Shown here: positions 36,685 to 45,647 of the stretch, piece after piece | How the letters are laid out: each line of letters opens with the position of its first letter | How positions within the stretch are numbered: the stretch's first letter is position 1 | Assembly: GCF_000716715.1 (NCBI RefSeq) | Contig: NZ_JNYJ01000050.1 | Coordinates: 1 to 64,000, forward strand | DNA from: Dactylosporangium aurantiacum | Lineage (GTDB): Bacteria; Actinomycetota; Actinomycetes; Mycobacteriales; Micromonosporaceae | Length of the DNA stretch: 64,000 nucleotides | Direction: 5' to 3' | Translations under genes and position numbers: made by a program | Notes under the pieces: model-generated | Database searches by the model: none | The model's input: only the letters and a program-made list of their open reading frames with translations | Told to the model about the DNA's origin: nothing

Positions 36685-38055
36685 TCAGCGGCGGATGACG
36701 TCAAGCATTTCATCGCGCAGGGCTGCCATCCGCTCCGCGGTCGGCGCCTCAACGTTAAGCCGCAGCAGCGGCTCGGTGTTGGACGGCCGCACACTGACCC
36801 AGCTGCCGTCGGGGAAGTCCAGCGTGATCCCGTCGAGGCGGTCGACCGGCACCGGGTAGGCGGCCTCGATCTCGGCCAGCTTCGCGGCCGGGTCGGCGAC
36901 CGTGGAGTTGATCTCCCCGGAGTCCGCGTAGCGGACGTAGTCCTTGGTCAGCGCCGACAGCGGGGCGCCCTGGCCGCCGAGCATCGCCAGGGTGTGCATG
37001 GCGGCGAGCATGCCGGTGTCGGCACCCCAGAAGTCGCTGAAGTAGTAGTGCGCGGAGTGCTCCCCGCCGAACACGGCGCCGGTCCTGGCCATCTCGGCCT
37101 TGATGAACGAGTGCCCGACGCGGGTGCGCACCGCCACCCCGCCGTGCTCGCGCACGATCTCCGGCACCGCCCGGGAGGTGATGAGATTGTGGATGATCGT
37201 GGCGCCGGGCGCCTTGGCCAGCTCGCGGACCGCCACCATCGCGGTGATCGTCGAGGGTGAGACGGCCTCGCCGCGCTCGTCGACGACGAAGCAGCGGTCG
37301 GCGTCGCCGTCGAAGGCGAGCCCCAGGTCGGCGCCGGTCTCGCGGACCTTCGCCTGCAGGTCCACCAGGTTGGCCGGCTCCAGCGGGTTGGCCTCGTGGT
37401 TGGGGAACGAGCCGTCGAGCTCGAAGTACAGCGGGACGATCGTCAACGGCAGGCCCTCGCCGAGCACGGCGGGCACCGTGTAACCGCCCATGCCGTTGCC
37501 GGCGTCCACGACGACGGTCAGCGGGCGGATGCCGGTGAGGTCGACCAGGCCGCGCAGGTAGCTCGCGTAGGCGTCCAGCATGCCGCGCTGCTCGATGCCG
37601 CCCACCCGGCCGCCGGCCGGCGGCTCGCCCCGGCCCTCCAGGATGGCCTGCGCCCGGTCGCGGATCTCGGCCAGACCCGAGTCCTGCCCGACCGGCTTCG
37701 CGCCCTGCTTGCACAGCTTGATGCCGTTGTACTGCGCCGGGTTGTGGCTGGCGGTGAACATCGCGCCGGGCAGGTCGAGGGTGCCGGAGGCGAAGTACAG
37801 CAGGTCGGTGGATCCGAGCCCGGCCTCGACCACGTCGGCGCCCTCGGCACGCGCACCCGCCGCGAACGCCGACGCGAGCGCCGGACCGGACTCGCGCATG
37901 TCGTGCGCGGTCACCACGCGCTCGGCGAACTCGCCGCGGCTGCGCAGCGTCTGCACGAACGCCCGGCCGAGCGCCTCGGCGACCGGCTCGTCGAGCTGGT
38001 CGGGCACCGTGCCCCGCACGTCATAGGCCTTGACGATCCGGCTCAGGTCGATCAC
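36685..38055 (-). CDS. manB: Phosphomannomutase/phosphoglucomutase
   Basis: Converts mannose-6-phosphate to mannose-1-phosphate for GDP-mannose synthesis. 456 residues with the phosphoserine loop MFTASHNPAQYNGIK, the Mg loop LAFDGDADRCFVVDE, the sugar-specificity loop VFGGEHSAHYYF and the phosphate-binding RPSNTEPLLRLN. I prefer GTG 38055 (AGGAG 8 bp upstream, product begins VIDLSRIVKAYDVRG). An ATG 18 bp further upstream (38073) is in frame but has a poorer ribosome-binding site. First gene of a five-gene mannose operon. Confidence 0.95.
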   Translation of the reverse strand: MIDLSRIVKAYDVRGTVPDQLDEPVAEALGRAFVQTLRSRGEFAERVVTAHDMRESGPALASAFAAGARAEGADVVEAGLGSTDLLYFASGTLDLPGAMFTASHNPAQYNGIKLCKQGAKPVGQDSGLAEIRDRAQAILEGRGEPPAGGRVGGIEQRGMLDAYASYLRGLVDLTGIRPLTVVVDAGNGMGGYTVPAVLGEGLPLTIVPLYFELDGSFPNHEANPLEPANLVDLQAKVRETGADLGLAFDGDADRCFVVDERGEAVSPSTITAMVAVRELAKAPGATIIHNLITSRAVPEIVREHGGVAVRTRVGHSFIKAEMARTGAVFGGEHSAHYYFSDFWGADTGMLAAMHTLAMLGGQGAPLSALTKDYVRYADSGEINSTVADPAAKLAEIEAAYPVPVDRLDGITLDFPDGSWVSVRPSNTEPLLRLNVEAPTAERMAALRDEMLDVIRR

Positions 38056-38177
38056 AGTCCGTGCTCCTGTCATGGTCGCTGCTCTCGGTCGAAGCCTAGT
38101 GCGGTGACGTTCCGCGCACGTGTCAGTCCGGAGTTGCCGGTGTTAGTTCACGTCGCGAGTGTGGTAACAGGTCGGAT

Positions 38178-39161
38178 GTGGCCGAGGAAGGTAACTCCAT
38201 CAGGGCGATCATCGCCGCGTTCGCCGCCAACCTCGGCATCGCCGTGAGCAAGTTCGTCGCGTTCCTCTTCACGGGGTCCTCGGCGATGCTCGCGGAGGCC
38301 GTGCACTCGGTGGCCGACACCGCCAACCAGCTGCTGCTGCTCCTCGGCGGCCGGCGGGCCAAGCGGGAGGCCTCCTCCCTGCACCCCTTCGGCTACCAGC
38401 GGTTCCGCTACTTCTACGGCTTCCTGGTCACCCTGGTGATCTTCCTCGTCGGCGGTGTCTTCGCCCTGTACGAGGGGTGGGAGAAGCTGCACTCCCCCGA
38501 GCCGGTCGAGTCGCCGGCGTGGGCGTTCGGGGTGCTCGGCGTCTCCATCGTGCTGGAGTCGTTCTCGCTGCGCACCGCGGTGCACGAGGCGCAGCCGGCC
38601 CGGCGTGGGCTGCCGTGGCTGCGCTTCATCAGGACCACCCGCTCGCCGGAGCTGCCGGTCGTGCTCGCCGAGGACTTCGGGGCGCTCACCGGCCTGCTCT
38701 TCGCCTCGGTCGGGATCACCCTCGCCGTCGTCACCGGCGACGGGCGCTGGGACGCGCTCGGGACCATCGCCATCGGCCTGCTGCTCGTCGTCATCTCGAT
38801 CACCCTGTCGCAGCGCATGCGCAGCCTCCTGATCGGCGAGTCCGCCGACGAGGAGACACTGCGCCGCATCGAGGCGGCGATCGAGGCCGAGCCGCTCGCC
38901 ACCCGCATGATCCACCTGCGCACCATGCACCTGGGCCCCGACCAGCTGCTGATCGCGGCCAAGGTCGCCTTCGACCCGGCCGAGACCGTGGGGCGGGTGG
39001 CGGAGGCGATCAACCGGGCCGAGGCCCGCATCCGCGAGTCCCTCGACGACGAGTGCTTCGTCTTCCTGGAGCCCGACGTGTGGGACCAGCGGCTGCACGA
39101 GACGCAGGACCGGCCGCCGGGCTCCGCCCCGACTAGAGCTGCAGGCCCGTCAGGACCATGA
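38178..39161 (+). CDS. CDF-family cation efflux transporter (divergent paralogue)
   Basis: 327 residues. It shares layout and motifs with the CDF protein at 34305–35267: AMLAEAVHSVADTANQ (HxxxD site), HPFGYQRFRYFYGF, LAEDFGALTGLLFA and MIHLRTMHLGPDQLLIAAKV. The GTG start at 38178 fits the paralogue's N-terminus. Its last 29 bp overlap the 3' end of the convergent aldehyde dehydrogenase. Divergent from manB over 122 bp, so the two may share regulation. The 20-residue tail after WDQRL is Pro/Thr-rich and unlike the paralogue. Confidence 0.92.
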   Translation: MAEEGNSIRAIIAAFAANLGIAVSKFVAFLFTGSSAMLAEAVHSVADTANQLLLLLGGRRAKREASSLHPFGYQRFRYFYGFLVTLVIFLVGGVFALYEGWEKLHSPEPVESPAWAFGVLGVSIVLESFSLRTAVHEAQPARRGLPWLRFIRTTRSPELPVVLAEDFGALTGLLFASVGITLAVVTGDGRWDALGTIAIGLLLVVISITLSQRMRSLLIGESADEETLRRIEAAIEAEPLATRMIHLRTMHLGPDQLLIAAKVAFDPAETVGRVAEAINRAEARIRESLDDECFVFLEPDVWDQRLHETQDRPPGSAPTRAAGPSGP

Positions 39162-40557
39162 CCCGCTCCTCGGTGTAGTCGGCCATCGCGCTGGCCAGAC
39201 CCTCACGGCCGACGCCGCTGGCCTTGGCGCCGCCGTAGGGCATCTGGTCGGCACGGTAGCTGGGCACGTCGCCGACGATGATGCCGCCGACGTCCAGGAC
39301 GCGGTGCGCCTCGAACGCGCGGTCGAGCCGGCGGGTGAAGACGCCGGCCTGCAGCCCGTACCGCGAGTCGTTGACCGCGGCGAGGCCGGCCTCGTCGGAC
39401 GCGACCCGCTCCAGGACCAGGACCGGGCCGAAGACCTCCTCGGCGACGACCTTCGCGCCGGCCGGCACGCCGGTGAGCACGGTCGGCGCGTAGGCGGCGC
39501 CGTCGCGGGTGCCGCCGGTGAGCAGCTTCGCGCCGGCCGAGACCGCCTCGGTGACCCAGGACTCGACCCGCTGCGCGGCGTCGTGGCTGATCAGCGGGCC
39601 GACGTCGGTGGCGTCCTCCCATGGCGAGCCGGTGACCTGCGCCTCGACCGCCGCGACCAGCCGGTCGGTGAGCGCGTCGAAGTGCCGCTCGTGCACGTAC
39701 ACCCGCTGCACGGCGATGCAGCTCTGCCCGGCCTGGTAGTTGGAGAAGGTGGCGATGCGGGTCGCGGCCCAGTCCAGGTCGTCCCAGTCCTCGCAGACCA
39801 GGACCGCGGCGTTGCCGCCGAGCTCGAGGGTGACGTGCTTGCGCGGCACGGCGTCGCGGATCTGCCAGCCGACCGGACCGGAGCCGGTGAAGGACACCAC
39901 CGGCAGGCGCGGGTCGGCGACGAGGCCCGGGGCGCGGTCGTTGGGGACCGGCAGGATCGACCACATCCCCTCCGGCAGGTCGGTCCCGGCGAGGATCTCG
40001 CCGAGCAGCAGAGCGCTGAGCGGGGTGGCCGGCGCGGGCTTGAGCACGATCGGCGCGCCGACCGCGATCGCCGGGGCGACCTTGTGCGCGACCAGGTTCA
40101 GCGGGAAGTTGAACGGGGCGATGCCGAGCACCGGCCCTTTCGGCACCCGCTTGACCAGCGCGATGCGGCCGGTGGCGGCGGGGTCGGTGTCGAGGCGCTG
40201 CACGGTGCCGGAGAAGCGGCGGGCCTCCTCGGCGGCCCAGCGGAACGTCGACACCGCCCGGCCGACCTCGCCGCGGGACCACTTCAGCGGCTTGCCGTTC
40301 TCCCCGGTGATCAGTCGGGCGACCTCCTCGGCGCGCTCCTTGAGCCGGGCGCTGACGTGGTCCAGCGCCGCCGCTCGGGCGCTCGCGGGCAGGGCGGCGG
40401 CGCTCGCACGGGCCGCCGCGGCCGCCGCGACGGCCTCCTCGACCTGCGCCGGGGTGGCGTTGGACGTGCTGCCGACCACCCGGCCGTCGAACGGGTGGCG
40501 GATCTCGACGGCGTCGTCGCTGGTCGCCGGTCGGCCGGCGATGTAGAACGGGGTCAC
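39133..40557 (-). CDS. NAD(P)-dependent aldehyde dehydrogenase
   Basis: 474 residues of the ALDH superfamily. Catalytic Cys in NYQAGQSCIAVQRV, general base Glu in HVTLELGGNAAVLV, cofactor segment FNFPLNLVAHKVAPAIAVG and nucleotide motif FTGSGPVGWQIR. The pattern GQSCIAVQR resembles lactaldehyde/glyceraldehyde-3-phosphate (non-phosphorylating) and succinate-semialdehyde-like dehydrogenases rather than the neighbouring aminobutyraldehyde enzyme. Start GTG 40557. Divergent by 115 bp from the aminobutyraldehyde dehydrogenase gene, so a role in finishing the same pathway is plausible but unproven. Confidence 0.88.
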   Translation of the reverse strand: MTPFYIAGRPATSDDAVEIRHPFDGRVVGSTSNATPAQVEEAVAAAAAARASAAALPASARAAALDHVSARLKERAEEVARLITGENGKPLKWSRGEVGRAVSTFRWAAEEARRFSGTVQRLDTDPAATGRIALVKRVPKGPVLGIAPFNFPLNLVAHKVAPAIAVGAPIVLKPAPATPLSALLLGEILAGTDLPEGMWSILPVPNDRAPGLVADPRLPVVSFTGSGPVGWQIRDAVPRKHVTLELGGNAAVLVCEDWDDLDWAATRIATFSNYQAGQSCIAVQRVYVHERHFDALTDRLVAAVEAQVTGSPWEDATDVGPLISHDAAQRVESWVTEAVSAGAKLLTGGTRDGAAYAPTVLTGVPAGAKVVAEEVFGPVLVLERVASDEAGLAAVNDSRYGLQAGVFTRRLDRAFEAHRVLDVGGIIVGDVPSYRADQMPYGGAKASGVGREGLASAMADYTEERVMVLTGLQL

Positions 40558-40672
40558 ACCCGCCAGCCTACGCCGCCGCCCGCCCGTTCACGACGCGGAA
40601 ACAGTTGCCCAAAGGGTTGTGCGCTGCGGAATCGATGGAAGGATGTGGCTGCCGGCACTCAAAGGAGTGGAC

Positions 40673-42103
40673 ATGACCAAGCAACTGCAGAACTTCATCG
40701 ACGGCGCCCACGTGGAGCCCGCCGACGGCCGTTATTCGGACCTGATCGACCCGTCGACCGGTGAGGTGTTCGCCTCCGCCCCGGTCTCCGGCGAGGCCGA
40801 CGTGGACCGCGCGGTGAAGGCGGCCAGCAAGGCGTTCGAGACGTGGCGGGACGCCACCCCGGCGGAGCGCCAGCGCGCGCTGCTGAAGCTGGCCGACGCC
40901 ATGGAGGACCGCGCGGCCGAGCTCATCGACGCCGAGTGCCAGAACACGGGCAAGCCGCGGGCGCTGACCACCAGCGACGAGCTGCCGCCCGCGGTGGACC
41001 AGGTCCGGTTCTTCGCCGGCGCCGCCCGCGTCCTGGAGGGCAAGTCCGCCGGGGAGTACATGAAGGGCCACACCAGCTACGTGCGCCGCGAGCCGATCGG
41101 CGTCTGCGCGCAGGTGACCCCGTGGAACTACCCGCTGATGATGGCCGTCTGGAAGATCGCGCCGGCCCTCGCGGCCGGCAACACCGTCGTGCTCAAGCCC
41201 TCCGACACCACCCCGGTGTCGACGCTGCTGCTGGCCGAGCTGGCCGCGGAGTTCCTGCCGCCCGGCGTGCTCAACGTGGTCACCGGCGACCGGGACACCG
41301 GCCGGGCCCTGGTGTCGCACCCGACGCCGCAGTTCGTGTCGATCACCGGCTCGGTGCGCGCGGGCCGCGAGGTCGCCGGCGCGGCCGCGCCGATGCTCAA
41401 ACGCACCCACCTGGAGCTCGGCGGCAAGGCGCCGGTCGTGGTGTTCGACGACGCCGACCTCGAGGCGGCCGCCGAGGCGATCGCGGTCGCCGGCTACTTC
41501 AACGCCGGGCAGGACTGCACCGCGGCCACCCGCGTGCTGGCCGGCCCCGGCATCTACGACGACTTCGTGGCCGCGATCGCCGAGCAGGCCGCCGCCACGA
41601 AGACCGGCGCGCCCGACGACGAGGACGTGCTCTACGGCCCGCTGAACAACGCCAACCAGCTGGCCCGGGTGGCCGGTTTCCTCGACCGGCTGCCGGACCA
41701 CGCGAAGCTCGACGCGGGCGGCGCCCGGGTCGGCGACAAGGGGTACTTCTACGCCCCGACCGTCGTGTCCGGCCTGCGCCAGGAGGACGAGATCATCCAG
41801 GACGAGGTCTTTGGGCCGGTCATCACCGTGCAGCGCTTCACCGACGAGGACGAGGCGGTCCGCTGGGCCAACGGCGTCGAGTACGGGCTGTCCTCCTCGG
41901 TCTGGACGAAGGACCACGGCCGGGCCATGCGGATGACCCGCCGGCTCGACTTCGGCTGCGTGTGGGTCAACGCCCACATCCCGATCGTCGCCGAGATGCC
42001 GCACGGCGGTTTCAAGTCCTCCGGCTACGGTAAGGACCTGTCCATGTACGGGCTGGAGGACTACACCCGGATCAAGCACGTCATGCACAACATCGAGCTG
42101 TGA
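40673..42103 (+). CDS. Gamma-aminobutyraldehyde dehydrogenase-type ALDH
   Basis: 476 residues. The motifs VTPWNYPLMMAVWKIAPALAAG, THLELGGKAPVVVFDDADLE and NAGQDCTAATRV (catalytic Cys in a GQDCTA context) are typical of aminobutyraldehyde and related amino-aldehyde dehydrogenases (PatD/Prr type). It would oxidise 4-aminobutanal, made from putrescine, to GABA. ATG 40673 has AAAGGAG 6 bp upstream. It overlaps the start of gabT, matching consecutive steps. Confidence 0.9.
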   Translation: MTKQLQNFIDGAHVEPADGRYSDLIDPSTGEVFASAPVSGEADVDRAVKAASKAFETWRDATPAERQRALLKLADAMEDRAAELIDAECQNTGKPRALTTSDELPPAVDQVRFFAGAARVLEGKSAGEYMKGHTSYVRREPIGVCAQVTPWNYPLMMAVWKIAPALAAGNTVVLKPSDTTPVSTLLLAELAAEFLPPGVLNVVTGDRDTGRALVSHPTPQFVSITGSVRAGREVAGAAAPMLKRTHLELGGKAPVVVFDDADLEAAAEAIAVAGYFNAGQDCTAATRVLAGPGIYDDFVAAIAEQAAATKTGAPDDEDVLYGPLNNANQLARVAGFLDRLPDHAKLDAGGARVGDKGYFYAPTVVSGLRQEDEIIQDEVFGPVITVQRFTDEDEAVRWANGVEYGLSSSVWTKDHGRAMRMTRRLDFGCVWVNAHIPIVAEMPHGGFKSSGYGKDLSMYGLEDYTRIKHVMHNIEL

Positions 42104-43425
42104 TGACGGCGTCCAGCGACATCCACAAGCGGCGCGGCGCGGCGGTCGCCCGCGGCGTCGGCAGCATGATCTCCTCCTACGTGGACCACGCGTCGGGCGG
42201 CACGCTGACCGACGTGGACGGCCGCGAGTGGATCGACATGGCGGCCGGCATCGCCGTGACCAACGTCGGCAACGCCTCGCCGAAGGTGGTGGAGGCGGTG
42301 CGGCGGCAGGTCGAGCGCTTCACCCACACCTGCTTCATGATCGCGCCGTACGAGGGGTACGTCGCGGTCTGCGAGCAGCTCAACGCGCTGACCCCGGGCG
42401 CGTTCGAGAAGCGCTCGGCGCTGTTCAACTCCGGCGCCGAGGCCGTGGAGAACGCGGTGAAGATCGCCCGGCACGCCACCGGGCGGCAGGCGGTCGTGGT
42501 GTTCGACCACGCCTACCACGGCCGCACGAACCTCACGATGGCGCTCACCGCGAAGGCGATGCCCTACAAGCACGGCTTCGGCCCGTTCGCCGGGGAGATC
42601 TACCGGGTGCCGATGTCGTACCCGTTCCGCGACGGGCTGTCCGGCCCGGACGCGGCCTCGCTCGCCATCGGCATGATCGAGAAGCAGGTCGGCGCCGACC
42701 AGGTCGCCGCCGTGCTCATCGAGCCGATCCAGGGCGAGGGCGGGTTCATCGTCCCGGCGCCCGGGTTCCTGCCGGCGATCGCCGCGTGGGCCCGTTCGGC
42801 CGGGGCGCTGTTCGTCGCCGACGAGATCCAGACCGGCTTCTGCCGCACCGGCGAGTGGTTCGCCACCACCCACGAGAGCGTGGAGCCCGACCTCGTCACC
42901 ACCGCGAAGGGTATCGCCGGGGGGCTGCCCCTGGCCGCGGTGACCGGCCGGGCCGCGGTGATGGACGCGGTGCACGCCGGCGGCCTCGGCGGCACGTACG
43001 GCGGCAACCCGATAGCCTGCGCGGCCGCGCTCGCGTCGATCGAGACCATGCGCGAGCTCGACCTGTGCGCCGCGGCGCGACGGATCGAGTCGGTCATGCG
43101 GCCGCGCCTGGAATCCCTCGCCGCGGCGCACCCGGTCATCGGCGACGTCCGCGGCCGGGGCGCCATGCTCGCCGTGGAGATCGTCGTGCCGGGCTCGGCG
43201 GAGCCCGGCGCCGTGACGGCGGAGCGGGCCTACGGCCGGGGCGCCCCGCTGGGCGCCACCCCGGACGCGGCGAGGACCGCGGCGATCCAGAAGGCGGCGC
43301 ACGAGGCCGGCCTGCTGCTGCTCACCTGCGGCACGTACGGCAACGTGATCCGGTTCCTGCCGCCGCTGGTGATGGACGACGCGACCCTGCACCGCGCCCT
43401 GGACGTGCTGGAGTCGGCGCTGTAG
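42100..43425 (+). CDS. gabT: 4-aminobutyrate aminotransferase
   Basis: 441-residue class-III PLP aminotransferase: GABA + 2-oxoglutarate to succinate semialdehyde + glutamate. Seen: LFNSGAEAVENAVKIARHATGR (phosphate cup), FDHAYHGRTN, LIEPIQGEGGF, FVADEIQTGFCRTG (PLP-binding Asp) and TTAKGIAGGLPLAAV (Schiff-base Lys). Start GTG 42100 overlaps the preceding TGA, with ATG 42103 as a possible alternative. An insertion at about residues 370–395 (SAEPGAVTAERAYGRGAPLG) is not usual for GabT. Convergent with the ureohydrolase gene. Confidence 0.92.
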   Translation: MMTASSDIHKRRGAAVARGVGSMISSYVDHASGGTLTDVDGREWIDMAAGIAVTNVGNASPKVVEAVRRQVERFTHTCFMIAPYEGYVAVCEQLNALTPGAFEKRSALFNSGAEAVENAVKIARHATGRQAVVVFDHAYHGRTNLTMALTAKAMPYKHGFGPFAGEIYRVPMSYPFRDGLSGPDAASLAIGMIEKQVGADQVAAVLIEPIQGEGGFIVPAPGFLPAIAAWARSAGALFVADEIQTGFCRTGEWFATTHESVEPDLVTTAKGIAGGLPLAAVTGRAAVMDAVHAGGLGGTYGGNPIACAAALASIETMRELDLCAAARRIESVMRPRLESLAAAHPVIGDVRGRGAMLAVEIVVPGSAEPGAVTAERAYGRGAPLGATPDAARTAAIQKAAHEAGLLLLTCGTYGNVIRFLPPLVMDDATLHRALDVLESAL

Positions 43426-43439
43426 GTACCCCGCCTCGG

Positions 43440-43465
43440 CGGCCGGGAGCGTTCAGCCCCGGCCG
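43440..43465. terminator. Weak convergent terminator gabT / speB
   Basis: Eight-bp stem CGGCCGGG (43440–43447) / CCCGGCCG (43458–43465) with a 10-nt loop, between the convergent stops and overlapping the speB stop codon. Moderate stability and no T-run. Confidence 0.4.
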
Positions 43466-44448
43466 TCGAGCAGCGGGCGGCGCGGGTCCCAGGGGTCGCC
43501 GCGGCGCCGGCGGGCGATCGCGGACAGGGCCTCCAGCACGACGCGGTTGGCCAGGTACGCGGTGATCTCGGCGTGGTCGTAGGGCGGCGACACCTCGACC
43601 ACGTCGACCCCGACGACCGGCAGCTCGTAGCAGCACCGGCGGACCGCGTCGAGCAGCTGGCGGGCGGTGAGGCCGCCGGGCTCGGGGGTGCCGGTGCCGG
43701 GGGCCATGCCGGGGTCGACCACGTCGACGTCGACGGACAGGAAGACGCCGTCGCAGTCGTCGGTGGCGATCGCGAAGGCCTCGGTGAGGCAGTCGTCGAG
43801 CCCGCGGGCGACGATCTCGGTCATCTCGTAGGAGCGCATGCGCTGCCGCGCCATCCAGTCGAGGGTCTCCGGGCCGGGCCAGTACCCGCGCAGCCCCAGC
43901 TGCAGGAAGCGGTCGCCGCGCACGGCGCCGGACTCGATGAGCCGGCGCATCGGCTGGCCGTGCCCGACCAGGGAGCCGAACTCGGTGTCGCCGGTGTCGG
44001 CGTGCGCGTCGAAGTGCACGAGGGAGACCCGGCCGTAGCCGAGGTGGCGGGCCACGCCGGTGGCGTCGGGCCAGGCGATGGTGTGGTCGCCGCCGAGGAT
44101 CACCGGGATGGCGCCGGCCGCGGCGACCCCGGCGACCGCGTCCTGCAGCGCGGCGATCGAGCCGGCCGCGTCGCCGGAGAACATCTCGACGTCACCGGCG
44201 TCGTAGACGCGCAGGTCGCGCAGCGGGTCGACGCGCAGCGCGAGGGACGGCCGGGAGCCGTCGTGGGCGAGATAGCAGGCCTGCCGGATGGCGCCCGGGC
44301 CGAAGCGGGTGCCGGGGCGGTGGGAGGTGCCGCCGTCGAACGGCGCGCCGATGATGACGACGTCGGCCTCGGGCAGCGCGGCGAGGTCGCAGGCCGGTAC
44401 CCCGAGGAACGTGATGTCCGGCCCGTACATCGGCCCGTATCTGGTCAT
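43453..44448 (-). CDS. speB: Agmatinase-type ureohydrolase
   Basis: 331 residues of the arginase/agmatinase family; hydrolyses a guanidino compound (agmatine to putrescine, or guanidinobutyrate to GABA) with release of urea. The two-manganese site is complete: LGGDHT, HFDAHADTGD and LSVDVDVVDPGMAPGTGTPEPGG. The N-terminus YGPDITFLGVPACD and GTSHRPGTRFGPGAIR are family-typical. Located last in the potDABC-containing operon and overlapping the saccharopine-dehydrogenase-like gene by 4 bp. Agmatine and guanidinobutyrate specificity cannot be told apart from sequence here. Confidence 0.88.
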   Translation of the reverse strand: MTRYGPMYGPDITFLGVPACDLAALPEADVVIIGAPFDGGTSHRPGTRFGPGAIRQACYLAHDGSRPSLALRVDPLRDLRVYDAGDVEMFSGDAAGSIAALQDAVAGVAAAGAIPVILGGDHTIAWPDATGVARHLGYGRVSLVHFDAHADTGDTEFGSLVGHGQPMRRLIESGAVRGDRFLQLGLRGYWPGPETLDWMARQRMRSYEMTEIVARGLDDCLTEAFAIATDDCDGVFLSVDVDVVDPGMAPGTGTPEPGGLTARQLLDAVRRCCYELPVVGVDVVEVSPPYDHAEITAYLANRVVLEALSAIARRRRGDPWDPRRPLLDGRG

Positions 44449-45644
44449 TGCTCCTCCCGTATCCCCCAGGGCGAGCCGTACGCGGTCAGCAGCTCCAGGA
44501 ACGGCTTCGGCGGCAGCGCCTCCGGTCCGAGCACGCCGCGGCCCGACCAGGTGCCCGCGGCGAGCAGCTCCAGGGCGACGACCGGGTTGATCGCGGTCTG
44601 CCACACGACGGCCTGGGAGCCGTACTCGCGCATCGACCAGGCGTTGTCCATGACGTGGTACAGGTAGGTGCGGCGCGGCGAGCCGTCCTTGCCGATGCCG
44701 GTCACGAGCGTGCCCGCGCAGGTCTTGCCGTGCATGCGGTCGCCGAGGCCGGCCGGGTCGGGCAGGCAGGCGGCGACCACGTCGCGGGGCGCGACCTCGA
44801 CCCCGCCGGCGCGGACCGGGCGGGTGCTGTCCAGGCCCAGCTTGTGCAGGGTCTTGAGCACGTCGATGAACTCGTCGCCGAGGCCGTACTTGAACGTGAC
44901 CCGCTCGGCGCTGACCCAGCGCGGGATGAGCAGCACCTCCTCGTGCTCGACGTTGACGCACTCGACCGGGCCGATGCCCGCCGGGAAGTCGAACACCTCC
45001 GGCTCGGAGAACGGCGCCGTGGTGTACCAGCCGCGCTCACGCTCCCAGATGACCGGCGGGTTCAGGCACTCCTCGATCGTCGTCCAGATCGAGAACGACG
45101 GCGCGAAGTCGTAGCCCTCGACGACGAGGTTCGCGCCGTCGCGGACGCCGATCTCGTGCACCTGGGCGAAGAGCTCGTCAGCGGCGTACCGGGCGAACAC
45201 GTCGGACAGGCCCGGCTCGACGCCGATGCCGACCAGGGCGAGCCGGTCCGCCGCCTCCCACCGCCCGGCGGCGGCGAACTGCTCGTCGCCGAGCTTCACG
45301 CCGGTCTGCGAGTACGGCCGCTCCGGGTGCGGTTTCGACAGGGACATCGCCATGTCGAGGTAGTGCGCGCCGGCGGCGAACGCGCCCTCGAAGATCGGCA
45401 TGACGAACCGCGGGTCGACGGCGTTGAGCACGTGCGTGATGCGGTGCGCGACGCACAGCTGGTGCACCGCGGCGGCCGAGGAGGCGTCGAGCTGGACCGC
45501 GGTGAAGCGGGCGTCCATGACGGCGGCCCGGGCCCGGTCGAGGGAGTAGTCGGCGACGACGCACGCCTCGAAGAAGTCGCGGCGGGCGGCGATGCGCACG
45601 GCGGCGGAGCCGACGCCACCGGCGCCGACGATGAGCAGACGCAT
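44445..45644 (-). CDS. Saccharopine-dehydrogenase-like NADP-binding protein
   Basis: 399 residues. Rossmann start MRLLIVGAGGVGSAAVRIAARR, then the family segments THVLNAVDPRFVMPIFEGAFAAGAHYLDMAM, GIGVEPGLSDVFARYAADELF and a late YHVMDNAWSMREYGSQAVVWQTAINP. This places it in the saccharopine dehydrogenase/carboxynorspermidine-dehydrogenase superfamily. Placed between potC (3-bp gap) and speB (4-bp overlap), it most likely acts on an amine or amino acid from the imported polyamine, for example reducing or oxidising a carboxyalkyl-amine. Substrate not determined. Confidence 0.82.
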   Translation of the reverse strand: MRLLIVGAGGVGSAAVRIAARRDFFEACVVADYSLDRARAAVMDARFTAVQLDASSAAAVHQLCVAHRITHVLNAVDPRFVMPIFEGAFAAGAHYLDMAMSLSKPHPERPYSQTGVKLGDEQFAAAGRWEAADRLALVGIGVEPGLSDVFARYAADELFAQVHEIGVRDGANLVVEGYDFAPSFSIWTTIEECLNPPVIWERERGWYTTAPFSEPEVFDFPAGIGPVECVNVEHEEVLLIPRWVSAERVTFKYGLGDEFIDVLKTLHKLGLDSTRPVRAGGVEVAPRDVVAACLPDPAGLGDRMHGKTCAGTLVTGIGKDGSPRRTYLYHVMDNAWSMREYGSQAVVWQTAINPVVALELLAAGTWSGRGVLGPEALPPKPFLELLTAYGSPWGIREEQ

Positions 45645-45647
45645 GCG

